Below, in pieces: positions 52,250 to 62,067 of a stretch of DNA of 64,000 nt; the first letter of the stretch is position 1; each line of letters opens with the position of its first letter. The notes under the pieces were generated by a model that saw nothing but the letters and a program-made list of their open reading frames with translations, was not told the DNA's origin and ran no database searches. Location: contig NZ_CP051428.1 in assembly GCF_012676905.1 (NCBI RefSeq), positions 3,868,001 through 3,932,000 of the forward strand. The letters run 5' to 3'. Made by a program: the position numbers and the translations under genes. The DNA comes from Paenibacillus albicereus (GTDB taxonomy: Bacteria > Bacillota > Bacilli > Paenibacillales > Paenibacillaceae).

Positions 52250-52641
52250 CTATGACACGCTCCTCGGATGTAGTTCCGTTGTGATAGTTGAAGTATAGCG
52301 CATGGGATTGCCGCGCTCCAGAGGCTGGCGGTCGATCCTCGCCTCGGTCTGCAGACCGAGGACAGGTCACGGACCGGCGGCTGGCGGCACGAGGATGAGA
52401 GATGAGGAGAAAGAAGATAAGATAGCTTACATTGACCTACCATTAATTTCGGCAGGCTGAACTCCATTCCTATCCTTCCTTTGCCGAATTCTCCCCCATT
52501 CCCCTTCCTTTTACTTGCGTAAAGCATGAAATGGACGGGACGGCGTTGCTGTTCGCAATCAAAAACCTCTACTCATTCTCTTCTTTATATGTTATGTTTA
52601 TTGACATCAATATTGGTTTGCAGAAAGGAGTTCAACCGGCC
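52250..52641. other. Divergent intergenic region between liaFSR and the Lrp-type gene
   Basis: About 390 bp. A TATACT at about 52295-52300 on the minus strand may be the liaF -10 but has no good -35. A TTGACA lies at 52601 on the plus strand close to the Lrp-type gene without a -10 in place. No gene or repeat was seen. Confidence 0.45.
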
Positions 52642-53100
52642 ATGAAGCTCCCCCACCTGGACGAGATCGACCAGCGGATCGTGCAGCTGCTTCTAGAGAA
52701 CGGACGGATGCCCTACGCCAAGATCGGGGAGGCGCTGAGCCTGTCGCGCGTGGCCATTCAGAAGCGCGTCGAATCCTTGCTCGACAGCGGCGTTTTGGAG
52801 CATTTCACCGTTCGCGTCAACGTGGCGAAGCTCGGTCGCACCGTCTCCGCCTTTTTCGAAGTGCAGGTCGAGCCCCGTCATGTCGATGCGGTCGGGCAGC
52901 AGCTGTCCGAGGAGGTGCAGGTCATCAGCATCTACCAGATGACCGGCTCGAGCACGCTCCATGTCCACGCCCTGCTGCGGGACGAGGAGGAGCTGGAGAT
53001 GTTCCTGTACGACAAGCTCTACGTGCTCGAAGGCGTCGTCAACGTGCAGACCCAGCTCATGATCAAGAAGTACAAATCGGCCAGCGGGCTTGATGTCTAG
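52642..53100 (+). CDS. Lrp/AsnC-family transcriptional regulator
   Basis: 152 residues. N-terminal helix-turn-helix ('LDEIDQRIVQLLLENGRMPY', 'LSLSRVAIQKRVESLLDSGV') and C-terminal RAM domain ('VISIYQMTGSSTLHVHALL'). ATG with AAAGGAG upstream; longer in-frame starts lack a site. Such proteins regulate amino-acid genes; targets unknown. Confidence 0.92.
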   Translation: MKLPHLDEIDQRIVQLLLENGRMPYAKIGEALSLSRVAIQKRVESLLDSGVLEHFTVRVNVAKLGRTVSAFFEVQVEPRHVDAVGQQLSEEVQVISIYQMTGSSTLHVHALLRDEEELEMFLYDKLYVLEGVVNVQTQLMIKKYKSASGLDV

Positions 53101-53115
53101 CCGGCCGAGCGAGCG

Positions 53116-53155
53116 AAAAAAGCTGAAGCCTCCCTGAGGAGGCTTCAGCTTTTTT
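53116..53155. terminator. Bidirectional terminator between the Lrp-type and 3D-domain genes
   Basis: AAAAAAGCTGAAGCCTCC and its exact complement with loop CTGA; A-run and T-run on both sides. It overlaps the last codons of the 3D-domain gene. Confidence 0.95.
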
Positions 53156-53963
53156 GTTCGTCGATCAGCAGGCTCTTGCCCGCCTTCATCGCTTGGTTCA
53201 TCCGGTTCAGCGTCGACTGGTCGAGCTTGCCGCTGCCGAACCTCAGCACCTGCACGGTGACCTGCTTCTTGCCCCATTCCTTGTACACCTGCTTCGTCGT
53301 ATCGAAGTACAGGTCGATGCGGCGTCCTTTGATCTTGGAGCCGGTATCGGCGACGACGCCGTAGCCGTAGCCCGGCACGTAGACGATCGTGCCGATCGGC
53401 ATCACCTTCGTATCGGCAGCGATCGTCGACACGTCGCCGCGCCGGACCTTGACGCCGGAGCGGGTGATGCCGTAGAGCGGATGCCCCGGCTTCTTGCCCG
53501 TCGACTCGATGCCGGCGGTATAGCCTGTGGCAAGCACCGAGATCGACTTGAGCGCCGGAGGAACCGCCCGGCTCGCCGGTGCGGCAGGCTTGTCCGCCTC
53601 ATGGCGCCGCTGCGGAATGGCCGGCCTCGCCGGCTTGGCCTCGCGCGCCTGGATGACGCGGTGCAGCCGGGCGATGCCGGGCTGAGCGGAACGAACCGCC
53701 GGCTCGTGGTGCAGCGCCGCGAGCGGCGCCGCTTCCTGCAGGCGCTTGTCGAGCTTCTCTTCCAAGCGGATGCGGGACGCTCCGCCTGCAGGTCCGCTGC
53801 CGTCCGCCACGACAGGCTTGGCCGGTTCCGGCGCGTCCGCCACGACGACCAGACGGCCGGCGGCCAGGCAGAGCGCGGCGACCAGCAAAAGCAGCAGCGT
53901 ATGGGCAGCGCTCCAGACGAAGCGCGTCTTGCCATATGGATCGTTTCGATAGCCTTTCGGCAT
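53145..53963 (-). CDS. 3D-domain cell-wall protein (YocH/YabE C-terminal type)
   Basis: 272 residues: one N-terminal membrane helix or uncleaved signal ('[20 protein letters not shown]'), a low-complexity linker, and a C-terminal 3D domain ('[20 protein letters not shown]', '[19 protein letters not shown]', 'GRRIDLYF') with the three conserved aspartates. 3D domains resemble the catalytic core of MltA lytic transglycosylases, so a peptidoglycan role is likely. No LysM or G5 domain is present. Confidence 0.87.
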   Translation of the reverse strand: MPKGYRNDPYGKTRFVWSAAHTLLLLLVAALCLAAGRLVVVADAPEPAKPVVADGSGPAGGASRIRLEEKLDKRLQEAAPLAALHHEPAVRSAQPGIARLHRVIQAREAKPARPAIPQRRHEADKPAAPASRAVPPALKSISVLATGYTAGIESTGKKPGHPLYGITRSGVKVRRGDVSTIAADTKVMPIGTIVYVPGYGYGVVADTGSKIKGRRIDLYFDTTKQVYKEWGKKQVTVQVLRFGSGKLDQSTLNRMNQAMKAGKSLLIDEQKS

Positions 53964-54033
53964 GTTTGCAATCTCCCCTTTACACGGAGGTTACCCGCCG
54001 CAGAAGGAGCTTATTCAGATTCAAGGCCAAAAA

Positions 54034-54060
54034 AGCGCCCTCCAATTGCTGGAGAGCGCT
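54034..54060 (-). terminator. Terminator of thrS
   Basis: Arms AGCGCCCTCCA / TGGAGAGCGCT with one mismatch, followed on the minus strand by six Ts. Confidence 0.88.
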
Positions 54061-54072
54061 AATGATCTATCG

Positions 54073-56016
54073 CTATTGCACGGTTTTGCTGCGGATTTCT
54101 TCCGCAAGCTGCGCCGCCAGCTCCGCGACCGGACGGGCGCCGAGGTCGCCTTCGCCGCGCTTGCGCACGGAGACGGTGCCGGCTCCGGCCTCGTTCTCGC
54201 CGACGATCAGCATGTACGGGATCTTTTCGAGCTGCGCCTCGCGGATCTTGTAGCCGAGCTTCTCGTTGCGCAGGTCGCTCTCGGCGCGCACGCCGGCGGC
54301 GAGCAGCTGCTCCTCGACGCTGCGGGCATAGCTTTCATACGCCTGGGAGACCGGAATGACGCGCGCCTGCTGCGGGCTCAGCCAGAGCGGCAGCGCGCCG
54401 GCGAAGTTCTCGAGCAGGAACGCCGTCATGCGCTCCATCGTGCTGATGATGCCGCGGTGGATGACGACCGGACGATGCTTCTTGCCGTCCTCGCCGACAT
54501 ACTCCAGCTCGAACCGCTCCGGCAGCAGGAAGTCGAGCTGGGCGGTGGAGAGCGTCTCCTCCTTGCCGAGCGCGGTCTTGATCTGCACGTCGAGCTTAGG
54601 CCCGTAGAACGCCGCCTCGCCCTCCGCCTCGAAGAACGGCAGGCCGAGCTCCTCCACGACCTCGCGCAGCATGCGCTGGCTCATCTCCCACATCTCGTCG
54701 TTCTGGAAGTACTTCTCCGTGTCCTTGGGATCGCGGTACGACAAGCGGAAGCGGTATTCCTTGATGCCGAAGTCCTCGTAGACCTGCTGGATGAGGTTCA
54801 CGACGCGCGCGAACTCCTCCTTGATCTGGTCCGGACGGCAGAAGATGTGGGCGTCGTTGAGCGTCATCGCGCGCACGCGATGGAGGCCGGTCAGCGCCCC
54901 GGACATCTCGTAGCGGTGCATCGTGCCGAGCTCGGCGACGCGGATCGGCAGGTCGCGGTAGCTGCGCATGTCGCTCTTGAACACCATCATGTGATGCGGG
55001 CAGTTCATCGGACGCAGCACGAGCTCCTCATTGTCCATGACCATTTTCGGGAACATGTCCTCGCTGTAGTGCTCCCAGTGTCCGCTCGTCTTGTACAGAT
55101 CGACGTTGGCGAGCACCGGCGTGTAGACGTGCTGGTAGCCGAGACGCTCCTCCAGATCGACGATATAGCGCTCGAGCGTGCGGCGCACGCGCGCGCCGTT
55201 CGGCAGCCAGATCGGCAGGCCTTGTCCGACCTCCTTGGAGAACGTGAACATCTTCAGCTCGCGCCCGAGCTTGCGGTGATCGCGCTTCTTGGCCTCCTCG
55301 AGCAGGTGGAGATGCTCGTCGAGCTGGGCTTTCTTCGGGAAAGCCGTGCCGTAGATGCGCTGCAGCATCTTGTTCTTGGAGTCGCCGCGCCAGTAGGCGC
55401 CCGCTACGCTGAGCAGCTTGAACGCCTTGATGCGGCCGGTGCTCGGCAGATGCGGCCCGCGGCACAGGTCGAAAAATTCGCCCTGGTCGTAGATCGTGAT
55501 GGCGGCGGATTCCGGCAGGTCGCGGATCAGCTCCAGCTTGAGCGGGTCTTCCAGCTCCGTGAAGATGCGGACCGCTTCCTCGCGGCTCACCTCGCGGCGG
55601 CGGATCGGCAGGTCCTCCTTGATGATGCGCTCCATTTCCTTCTCGATCTTCTCGAGGTCCTCCGGCGTGAGCGACTGCTCCATGTCGATATCGTAATAGA
55701 ACCCGTCTTCGATGACCGGACCGATGCCGAGCTTCACCGTCTTCTCGCCGTAGATGCGCTTGATCGCCTGCGCCATCAGATGCGCCGTGCTGTGCCGGTA
55801 CACCTCCAGGCCGTCGGCCGAGTCCAGCGTGACGATCTCGACGGTCGCGCCGTCGGTGACAGGCGCGTACAGGTCGACGACCTTGCCGTCGAGCTTGCCG
55901 GCGACCGCGTTCTTGCGCAGGCCGGAGCTGATCGAGCCGGCCACGTCCTCGATGGTCGCTCCCGCTTCGTACGAGCGCGCCGCTCCGTCGGGGAGCTTGA
56001 TTTCTACTGCTGCCAT
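54073..56016 (-). CDS. thrS: Threonyl-tRNA synthetase
   Basis: 647 residues. TGS domain at the N-terminus, editing domain ('[17 protein letters not shown]'), class II catalytic core ('[13 protein letters not shown]', '[16 protein letters not shown]', '[15 protein letters not shown]') and anticodon-binding domain ending '[16 protein letters not shown]'. GGAGG is nine bases before the chosen ATG and only three before an ATG two codons earlier. Expression is governed by the T-box leader directly upstream. Confidence 0.97.
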   Translation of the reverse strand: MAAVEIKLPDGAARSYEAGATIEDVAGSISSGLRKNAVAGKLDGKVVDLYAPVTDGATVEIVTLDSADGLEVYRHSTAHLMAQAIKRIYGEKTVKLGIGPVIEDGFYYDIDMEQSLTPEDLEKIEKEMERIIKEDLPIRRREVSREEAVRIFTELEDPLKLELIRDLPESAAITIYDQGEFFDLCRGPHLPSTGRIKAFKLLSVAGAYWRGDSKNKMLQRIYGTAFPKKAQLDEHLHLLEEAKKRDHRKLGRELKMFTFSKEVGQGLPIWLPNGARVRRTLERYIVDLEERLGYQHVYTPVLANVDLYKTSGHWEHYSEDMFPKMVMDNEELVLRPMNCPHHMMVFKSDMRSYRDLPIRVAELGTMHRYEMSGALTGLHRVRAMTLNDAHIFCRPDQIKEEFARVVNLIQQVYEDFGIKEYRFRLSYRDPKDTEKYFQNDEMWEMSQRMLREVVEELGLPFFEAEGEAAFYGPKLDVQIKTALGKEETLSTAQLDFLLPERFELEYVGEDGKKHRPVVIHRGIISTMERMTAFLLENFAGALPLWLSPQQARVIPVSQAYESYARSVEEQLLAAGVRAESDLRNEKLGYKIREAQLEKIPYMLIVGENEAGAGTVSVRKRGEGDLGARPVAELAAQLAEEIRSKTVQ

Positions 56017-56049
56017 ATTCATTCGCCTCCGCCAAAAATTGTTGTCGTA

Positions 56050-56345
56050 GGACGCAAAAAAGCACTGCGTCCCGCAAAGGGACGAGTGCTGTCGGTTCAG
56101 ACCCGTGGTTCCACCCTCATTCAACGTCCCTCGGCCGCAGCGGCCGAACAAGGAGCGTTCTCCTGATGTCCGGTAACGGGGACGAGTCGTCAGGACATAC
56201 TGCCGGCGGACCGGGTTCCATCCTGCAGCTTCGAAGGGGTACCGCCATCCGCGCTCGCATCGGGGGCTTGCAGCCTAAGGCTCCCGTCTCTGAAAAGGGC
56301 TGTCGGAGGCCGCATGTCTTCGTCACGGCTTTGTGTTGCCATTAT
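56050..56345 (-). ncRNA. T-box riboswitch leader of thrS
   Basis: On the minus strand the T-box core AGGGTGGAACCACGG (complement at 56102-56116) is intact. It is followed by a terminator: GCACTCGTCCC (complement at 56079-56089) pairs with GGGACGCAGTGC (complement at 56062-56073), then six Ts. The upstream Stem I region contains an AGAGA-type motif and an ACC triplet (56214-56216) as the likely Thr specifier. Uncharged tRNA-Thr would favour readthrough. The exact 5' end was not determined. Confidence 0.9.
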
Positions 56346-56366
56346 AGCGGCGCGAAGGCGAGCCCG

Positions 56367-57311
56367 TCAAGGCTCGCCGCCGCCCAATCCTTCCCGGCGC
56401 TCCTCGGCGCAGTCGGGGCACCCTCCGCAAATGCCGATCCGGCTGTCGAAGATCGATCGGATCGTCCGCACGACCTGATGCTCCGGATCGGACGTATGGA
56501 TCCGAATCGAAGCCGGCGCCGCGGCGATGAGGCTGCTCAGCACCATGTCCTCCATGTTCAGCTCCGCGTCCACGAGCTCGGCCAGCGCTTTACCTTCCGA
56601 CCGGATGTCGAGCGGCTCGCGGCTCTCGTCCAGCAGCCGGATGCCGCGCTCCGGCTCGTGAAGCACATGCACGAGGCTGCGGCGGCTCGGCTGGGAGGCC
56701 ACGTAATACTTCAGCAGCGAGATGAACTCCTGGTACTGCTTATCCATCACGTATTCCTCTACCGCGTACTCCGCCGCGTCCCGCAGCTCCTGCCAATATC
56801 CGTGCAGGCGGAAGGTCACATAGCCTTGCAGATGCAGGCTCGCGTTCTCTTCGAAATAATCGCGCAGCTCCGCCGCGATCCGGCTGCTGCGCAGGCTGCG
56901 GCCGGAGCCCGGCGCATCCGCTTCCTCTCCGGCGCTCCACTGCTCGCCGGAAAGAACGAGGCGGCAGCAGCGCTCGACAGCCAGCTCCTCCTCGCGGGAG
57001 TAGCGATAATGCTTGCGGATGATCTGGCGGACCAGGTCGCCTTCGTGCCGGTCGACGATATAGTCGGACAAGGCGCTTGCCGCTCCTTCATACAGCAGCC
57101 CCCCATGCTCGCCGAGCCGGAAGCGGGGCAGGTTCGCCGTGCAGCGCAGCCGGCCGGCTTCCTCGGCCAGCCCCCAGCTCCAAAGCGGCTCCTCCGAGGC
57201 GGCGCTGCCTTGGCTCGCGGCCAGGGCGGCGTGCTCGTTCAGCCGCTCCAGCAGCAGCGCGGCGCCGCCGTCCTCTCCTTTTTCGATGAGCTCCACGACA
57301 AGCAGTTCCAT
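56367..57311 (-). CDS. ytxC: Sporulation protein YtxC
   Basis: 314 residues. 'RFRLGEHGGLLYEGAASALS', 'RYSREEELAVERCCRLVL' and 'YVTFRLHGYWQELRDAAEYA' fit the YtxC family, known from spore formers and commonly found near thrS. Its biochemical role is unknown. ATG chosen with AAAGGAGG nine bases upstream; an ATG two codons earlier is too close. The C-terminus carries CGGCPDC, a possible metal-binding pair. Confidence 0.88.
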   Translation of the reverse strand: MELLVVELIEKGEDGGAALLLERLNEHAALAASQGSAASEEPLWSWGLAEEAGRLRCTANLPRFRLGEHGGLLYEGAASALSDYIVDRHEGDLVRQIIRKHYRYSREEELAVERCCRLVLSGEQWSAGEEADAPGSGRSLRSSRIAAELRDYFEENASLHLQGYVTFRLHGYWQELRDAAEYAVEEYVMDKQYQEFISLLKYYVASQPSRRSLVHVLHEPERGIRLLDESREPLDIRSEGKALAELVDAELNMEDMVLSSLIAAAPASIRIHTSDPEHQVVRTIRSIFDSRIGICGGCPDCAEERREGLGGGEP

Positions 57312-57421
57312 CGCCATCCGCCTCCTTTCCTTCCGCTAGTATATGGCTGAGCGCGGTCGGATATGCGGCTTGCAGGGCGTCGTTCGTAAGCCCTAAAGAT
57401 GTAGGAAAATGGTGGTTAATC

Positions 57422-58639
57422 ATGAAATATCTATTTAGGGAGGATTGGAATGAATTCATATTCATGGTATATTGTTTAACGTGCATCATTAGCTTTCTAG
57501 CTGGAGTGAACCTAACCTTGGATGATCAACTGCTCGACTTCACCCGGGCGCGCTGGAACCGGATGCTGATGAACGGCTTCTGGTGCCTGCTCGTCTTGAT
57601 GGTCATATTGGAAGGCCTGTTCCTGATCTTCATCACTCCGCTTGCTCCGGATGTTTTTTTGCGGCGGTACATGCTGCTGCCGACGTCCCTCCATCTGAGC
57701 GTGCTCGTGCTGACGGAGCTATGCCTCCGCTTCCTGGAAGAGCGGCTGCGCGACTATTCGCTGCTGGCTGCCTCCTCGCTGCTGACGTTCATCATCGTCG
57801 ACATCAACATCGAGATCGGCTACATCATCCCGGCGCTGTTCCTGCCCGTGCTCGTCTCGATCTTCTACTTCTCATCGCGCAAGCTCATCGCCGCCGCGAT
57901 CCTATCGCTGACGACGCTGTACAGCCTGTACTTCTTCAACCGGAGCCTGGATATCTCCGTCGTCGGCATCCTGTCGCTGACCGCGATGCTGGGCGCGTTC
58001 TGCCTCATCGCCTGGGGCGTCATCTCGCGGGGCAAGGAGATGCGCAGCTACTACATCCACGCCGCCAAGTCCAACCAGGAGCTGCTTGTGAAGAACATCC
58101 TGATGGACAAGCTGGCCAAGACCGATGCGCTGACCGAGCTGTACAACCATATCACGTTCCACGAATACCTGGACAAGCTGATCGAGCATCACGACGCGAC
58201 GTCGATGCCGCTGCAGCTTGCCCTGATCGATATCGACAACTTCAAGTCCGTCAACGACCAGTTCGGCCATCGCGCCGGCGACTCCGTGCTCAAGCAGGTC
58301 GCCGACCTCGTCCGCTCGCAGGCCGGCATGAACGATTTCGTCGCCCGCTACGGAGGCGAGGAGCTGGCGCTCATCTTCACGGACAAGAGCGCCGACAAGT
58401 CGCTGCAGCTGCTGGAGACGATCCGCCACAACATCGAGGCGGCTTCGTACGAGGAGCTCGGCTCGCGCAAGATCACCGTCAGCATCGGCTTCGCGGATTA
58501 CCTCGGCGAAGGCAAGGAGCAGTTTTTCGTCCGCACCGACCAAGCTCTCTACGCCGCCAAGTCGCAGGGCAAGAACCGCATCGTCACCGCTGCCGCGGAG
58601 CCCGATCCCGGCTCGAAGTCCCGTTTCGCCTGGCAATAA
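57422..58639 (+). CDS. Membrane-bound GGDEF diguanylate cyclase
   Basis: 405 residues: five or six membrane helices in the first 200, then a GGDEF domain ('LAKTDALTELYNHITFHEYL', 'LIDIDNFKSVNDQFGHRAGD', signature RYGGEELALIF). GGEEL with the Asp/Asn context intact suggests an active enzyme making c-di-GMP; no EVE-type I-site was seen. The start has only a weak GGTGG site. A better site (GGGAGG) serves a 9-codon out-of-frame reading at 57450-57479, which might be a leader or show a mis-set start. Confidence 0.88.
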   Translation: MKYLFREDWNEFIFMVYCLTCIISFLAGVNLTLDDQLLDFTRARWNRMLMNGFWCLLVLMVILEGLFLIFITPLAPDVFLRRYMLLPTSLHLSVLVLTELCLRFLEERLRDYSLLAASSLLTFIIVDINIEIGYIIPALFLPVLVSIFYFSSRKLIAAAILSLTTLYSLYFFNRSLDISVVGILSLTAMLGAFCLIAWGVISRGKEMRSYYIHAAKSNQELLVKNILMDKLAKTDALTELYNHITFHEYLDKLIEHHDATSMPLQLALIDIDNFKSVNDQFGHRAGDSVLKQVADLVRSQAGMNDFVARYGGEELALIFTDKSADKSLQLLETIRHNIEAASYEELGSRKITVSIGFADYLGEGKEQFFVRTDQALYAAKSQGKNRIVTAAAEPDPGSKSRFAWQ

Positions 58640-58644
58640 TGTAG

Positions 58645-58678
58645 ACAGCCCTTTCCTGCGGGAACGGGCTGTTTTTTT
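58645..58678 (+). terminator. Terminator of the GGDEF gene
   Basis: ACAGCCC / GGGCTGT (58645-58651, 58666-58672) followed by seven Ts. Confidence 0.9.
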
Positions 58679-58711
58679 CGTCGGCTTCGCCGAGCGGGCG
58701 GTTGAGTTTCG

Positions 58712-58917
58712 AAACCTGCGCTCGCTGCGCGGAGGGGCCAAGGTAACCGTATGAACCCTGTATCCGCTGCGCGGAGGGGCCAAGGTAACGTATGAAACCT
58801 GCATCCGCTGCGCCGAAGGGCCAAAGTAACGTATGAAACCTGCATCCGCTGCGCCGAAGGGCCAAAGTAACGTATGAAACCTGCATCCGCTGCGCGGAGC
58901 GGGAACTCGTTCCGATC
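58712..58917. repeat. Island II: 41-bp tandem repeat, five copies
   Basis: Units beginning AAACCTGCATCCGCTGCGC at 58712, 58754, 58795, 58836 and 58877. The first 19 bases match the 37-bp unit of island I with three changes; the remaining part (ending AAAGTAACGTATG) differs. Confidence 0.95.
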
Positions 58918-59030
58918 TCCCTGGAGCTCGGATTTTTTTGAATTTATTATTCGCAATGAAAAAATCCGCCCTCCAAGGGAACCGCTGTCGCTTCTCCACG
59001 AGCCCCCGTCCGCTCCGCTCTCCGGTTTCA
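58905..59030. repeat. Island II: conserved block A
   Basis: Matches block A of island I: CTCGTTCCGATCTCCCTGGA, then CTCCAAGGGAACCGCTGTCG and CTTCTCCACGAGCCCCCGTC. The middle is a hairpin with T7 and A6 loops (GGATTTTTTT / AAAAAATCC). Confidence 0.9.
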
Positions 59031-59060
59031 TTTAGGACCGCTCGCCAGCACATCTCTTGC

Positions 59061-59335
59061 GAAGGTAGTCCTGACCCCGTCACAAGCGCAAATGAGCTTA
59101 CGCTATGCTCGCGAAGGTAGTCCCGACCCCGTCACAAGGGCAAATGAATTTTCGCTACGCTCGCGAAGGTAGTCCCGACCCCGTCACAAGGGCAAATGAA
59201 CTTTCGCTACGCTCGCGAAGGTAGTCCCGACCCTGTCACAAGGGCAAATGAACTTTCGCTACGCTCGCAAAGGTAGTCCCGACCCCGTCACAAGAGCAAA
59301 CGGGCCTTCCCTACGCTCGTGACGGAAGTCACGAC
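59061..59335. repeat. Island II: 52-bp satellite, about 5.3 copies
   Basis: Units of form GAAGGTAGTCCCGACCCCGT + 32 bp begin at 59061, 59113, 59165, 59217, 59269 and 59321 (partial). The period equals that of the island I satellite but the sequence is unrelated. Confidence 0.96.
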
Positions 59336-59439
59336 GGGGGGATGGCATGTACCATGTTCCGCCTTCCGGTTCTATGGAAGGCGTCCCTCCCCCAAAAAAA
59401 AGGGGTGGGCGGGCAAGTGGACAAAGCAAGCGAAGCGAG

Positions 59440-59560
59440 GCGATGCCTTTCGGAGAAGCGGCAGCGGTCCTCTTGGAAGACGGATGGCCTCCGCATAGGA
59501 GGTCAGGGGATCAAGGGCATCCGGCTTCCAGTGGAATCGGAGAAAGGCTCGGCTCGCGCA
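59440..59560. repeat. Island II: block B (block A inverted)
   Basis: GGAGAAGCGGCAGCGGT at 59452-59468, TCCTCTTGGAAGACGGATGG and TCCAGTGGAATCGGAGAAAG. It is almost identical to 42830-42955 and is the inverted counterpart of block A. Confidence 0.9.
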
Positions 59561-59750
59561 GCGGGTTTCTTGTCCTAAAAAAGTTCCGGCTGCTGCCGAG
59601 AAAGGCTCGGCTTGCGCAGCGGGTTTCTCGTACTAAAAAAGTTCCGGCTGCCGCCGAGAAAGACTCCGCTCGCGCAGCGGGTTTCTCGTACTAAAAAAGT
59701 TCCGGCTGCCGCCGAGAAAGACTCCGCTCGCGCAGCGAACTCCTTATCCG
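59553..59750. repeat. Island II: 58-bp tandem repeat, about 3.3 copies
   Basis: CTCGCGCAGCGGGTTTCT begins units at 59553, 59611, 59669 and 59727 (partial). The GCAGCGGGTTTC word is the complement of the start of the AAACCTGC repeats, so this array is a second expansion of the element's end, in opposite orientation. Confidence 0.93.
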
Positions 59751-59760
59751 CATGAAAAAA

Positions 59761-59788
59761 AGCCTTTTCCCGAATTCGGGAAAAGGCT
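59761..59788 (-). terminator. Terminator of mqnC
   Basis: Perfect 28-nt palindrome AGCCTTTTCCCGAA / TTCGGGAAAAGGCT; on the minus strand it runs into seven Ts. Confidence 0.92.
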
Positions 59789-59805
59789 CTTCCTGCACGT
59801 CAAGC

Positions 59806-60939
59806 TCAGTTCTGCATGACGAAATCGCGCTCCGCATGCTCGCCCTCGCGGAACACGCGAAGGATATCATAGCGGGTGTTGCGCTGCGCGGGAACCTTGC
59901 CCGCCTCGCGGATGTACTGCAGGATCAGCTCGATGTTGACCTTGTGCGTCGTGCCTGCGGCGGAGACGACGTTCTCCTCCAGCATCGTGCTGCCGAAGTC
60001 GTTGACGCCGTACGACAGCGACTGCTTGCCGATCTCCGGTCCCATCGTCACCCAGCTCGCCTGCATGTTCGGGATGTTGTCCAGCATGATCCGGTTGATG
60101 GCGACCATCTTGAGGTACTCCTCCGGCTTGGACTTCTCCCGCTTGAGGTTCGTGTTGTCCGGCTGGAACGGCCAGGTGATGAACGCCAGGAAGCCGGGCG
60201 ACGGATAGCCGAGCTCCTTGCACTCGTCCTGCGCCTCGCGCACGCGCAGCATGTGCAGCGCGCGCTCCTCCATCGACTCGCCGAAGCCGTACACCATCGT
60301 CGCGGTCGTGTTCATGCCGTTGCGCCAGGCCGCCTTCATCGTATCCATCCAGTCCGTCCAGGAGCCCTTGAGCCGGCTGATCTTGCGGCGCGTCCGGTCG
60401 TCGAGGATCTCGCCGCCGCCGCCCGGCAGCGAGTCGAGGCCCGCCTCATGCAGCTGCCGCAGCGTCTCGTCGAGGGAGAGGCCGGAGAGCACTTTCATCT
60501 TTTGAATTTCGGCCGGGGAGAAGCTGTGCATCGTGATGTCCGGGAAGCGCGCCTTGATCTTGCGAAGGATATCGAGATAGTACTCGAAAGGCAAGTCCGG
60601 GTTGACCCCGCCCTGCATCAGCACCTCGTCGCCGCCCACATCGGACAGCTCCTGGATCTTCTGCAGGATCGTCTCGTCCGGCAGCACGTAGCCTTCCTTG
60701 GAGCCCGGGGGACGGTAGAATGCGCAGAAGCGGCAATACACGTCGCACACGTTCGTATAGTTGATGTTGCGGCCGATGTTGAAGGTGACGATCGGCTCCG
60801 GATGGCGCCGCCTCATGATCTCGTCTGCGGCCCGTCCCATTTTTTCGATCTCGTCGGACTCCAAAAGAACGATGCAGTCCTCGAGGCTGATCCGCTCGCC
60901 CTGCAGCGCCTTATCCAGCACGCGGTCCACTTGTTGCAT
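59806..60939 (-). CDS. mqnC: Cyclic dehypoxanthinyl futalosine synthase MqnC
   Basis: 377 residues. Radical SAM cluster in 'CDVYCRFCAFYRPPGS', then 'LMQGGVNPDLPFEYY', 'PGGGGEILDD' and 'ITWPFQPDNTNLK', typical of MqnC. It cyclises dehypoxanthinyl futalosine in the futalosine route to menaquinone. GGAGG precedes the ATG. The other mqn genes are not next to it. Confidence 0.96.
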   Translation of the reverse strand: MQQVDRVLDKALQGERISLEDCIVLLESDEIEKMGRAADEIMRRRHPEPIVTFNIGRNINYTNVCDVYCRFCAFYRPPGSKEGYVLPDETILQKIQELSDVGGDEVLMQGGVNPDLPFEYYLDILRKIKARFPDITMHSFSPAEIQKMKVLSGLSLDETLRQLHEAGLDSLPGGGGEILDDRTRRKISRLKGSWTDWMDTMKAAWRNGMNTTATMVYGFGESMEERALHMLRVREAQDECKELGYPSPGFLAFITWPFQPDNTNLKREKSKPEEYLKMVAINRIMLDNIPNMQASWVTMGPEIGKQSLSYGVNDFGSTMLEENVVSAAGTTHKVNIELILQYIREAGKVPAQRNTRYDILRVFREGEHAERDFVMQN

Positions 60940-61283
60940 CTCTGCGGCCTCCTTCTATCGCGAGGCGGCGCCGGGGCTCATCCAGAGCCTCGGCGCCGCA
61001 GCTGTTCAATTTGAACTACGTTCCTATTTTCACAGCTTATGTTACCATGAAGCGCTTCCCGCGTCACGTTGCAATTCCATGTCCAAAATGGAGCACGGAC
61101 GAGAATGCGGCCGCTCCGCGGCTCGCGATCGCTTGATTCAGGCTGCCTTCCGGATTGCGCTGCGGCGCGGTTCTGTGTCCATAACCCGACTAGGCAGCCC
61201 CTCCGGATTCCGGCAGGACTGCCTAGGACAAAGATCACCGTCCGCCGCCTCGCTCCTGCACGCAGAACAAGGGCGCAATCGGC
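60940..61283. other. Intergenic region upstream of mqnC
   Basis: About 340 bp holding a 5'-leader hairpin of mqnC, GCGGCGCCG (60965-60973) with CGGCGCCGC (60991-60999), and a hairpin CTAGGCAG / CTGCCTAG (61190-61197, 61219-61226) near the end of the sulfur operon. No gene was recognised and the mqnC promoter is unclear. Confidence 0.5.
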
Positions 61284-62066
61284 TCAAACCATGTCGATCC
61301 AGATTTTGATGGCAGTCGCCACGATCAGCAAGGCGAGGATAAGCTGCAGCAGCTTCGTATTCATGCGCTTGCCGAGCGCCGCTCCCAGGGGAGAGGCGAT
61401 GAGGCTGGCTACGACCATCACGGCGGCGGCCGCATAGTCCACTTGTCCCGTCGAGACTTTGCCTGCCGTCGAGCCGATCGAGGAGATGAACGTGATCGCC
61501 AGCGAGGAGGCGATCGTCATGCGAGTCGGGATGCGGAGCACGACCAGCATGATCGGCACGAGCAGGAACGCTCCGGCCGCGCCGACGATGCCCGAGCCGA
61601 TGCCGACAGCCAAGGCGAGCGCAGCCGCCAGCGGGCGGTTGAATCTCACCTCGTTCAGAGGCAGGTCTTCGGAGCCTCTTTTGGGAAAGAACATCATGAC
61701 CGCCGCGATCGAAGCCAGTATGCCGTAGACGATATTGATCGCCTGCTCGCTCATCGCGCCCGAGCCGAAGCCGCCGATGAAGCTGCCTGCGAGAATCGCC
61801 GTGCCCATGTATCCGATCAGCGGACCGTTGAGGTAGCCTCCCTTGCGGTAAGCCCACACGCCGCCGATCGTCGCGAACAGAACCTGTACGGCGCTGATGC
61901 CCGACACCTCATGCGCGCTGTAAGCGGCATAGCCGAGCAGCGGAGGAATGTAGAGCAGCATCGGATACTTGATGATCGAGCCGCCGATGCCGACCATGCC
62001 GGAGACAAGCGAGCCGACGAAGCCGATCAGAAACAGCGTGACGACGAAGCCGAGGCTCATCTCCAT
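61284..62066 (-). CDS. yrkJ: TauE/SafE-family anion exporter (YrkJ-like)
   Basis: 260 residues with about eight membrane helices. '[20 protein letters not shown]' and '[20 protein letters not shown]' are the two paired signature repeats of the TauE/SafE family. In sulfur-detoxification operons this exporter removes sulfite or related anions. It follows the rhodanese/metallo-hydrolase gene by one base gap, so same transcript. Confidence 0.9.
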   Translation of the reverse strand: MEMSLGFVVTLFLIGFVGSLVSGMVGIGGSIIKYPMLLYIPPLLGYAAYSAHEVSGISAVQVLFATIGGVWAYRKGGYLNGPLIGYMGTAILAGSFIGGFGSGAMSEQAINIVYGILASIAAVMMFFPKRGSEDLPLNEVRFNRPLAAALALAVGIGSGIVGAAGAFLLVPIMLVVLRIPTRMTIASSLAITFISSIGSTAGKVSTGQVDYAAAAVMVVASLIASPLGAALGKRMNTKLLQLILALLIVATAIKIWIDMV

Positions 62067-62067
62067 G

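Noticed and set aside
53964-56166. A 734-codon plus-strand frame opposite thrS and its leader
   Set aside because: Antisense of a conserved synthetase and a T-box; no independent protein features.
56166-57350. Plus-strand frame opposite the T-box and ytxC
   Set aside because: Arg/Ala/Pro-rich antisense shadow; the T-box on the minus strand explains the intergenic conservation.
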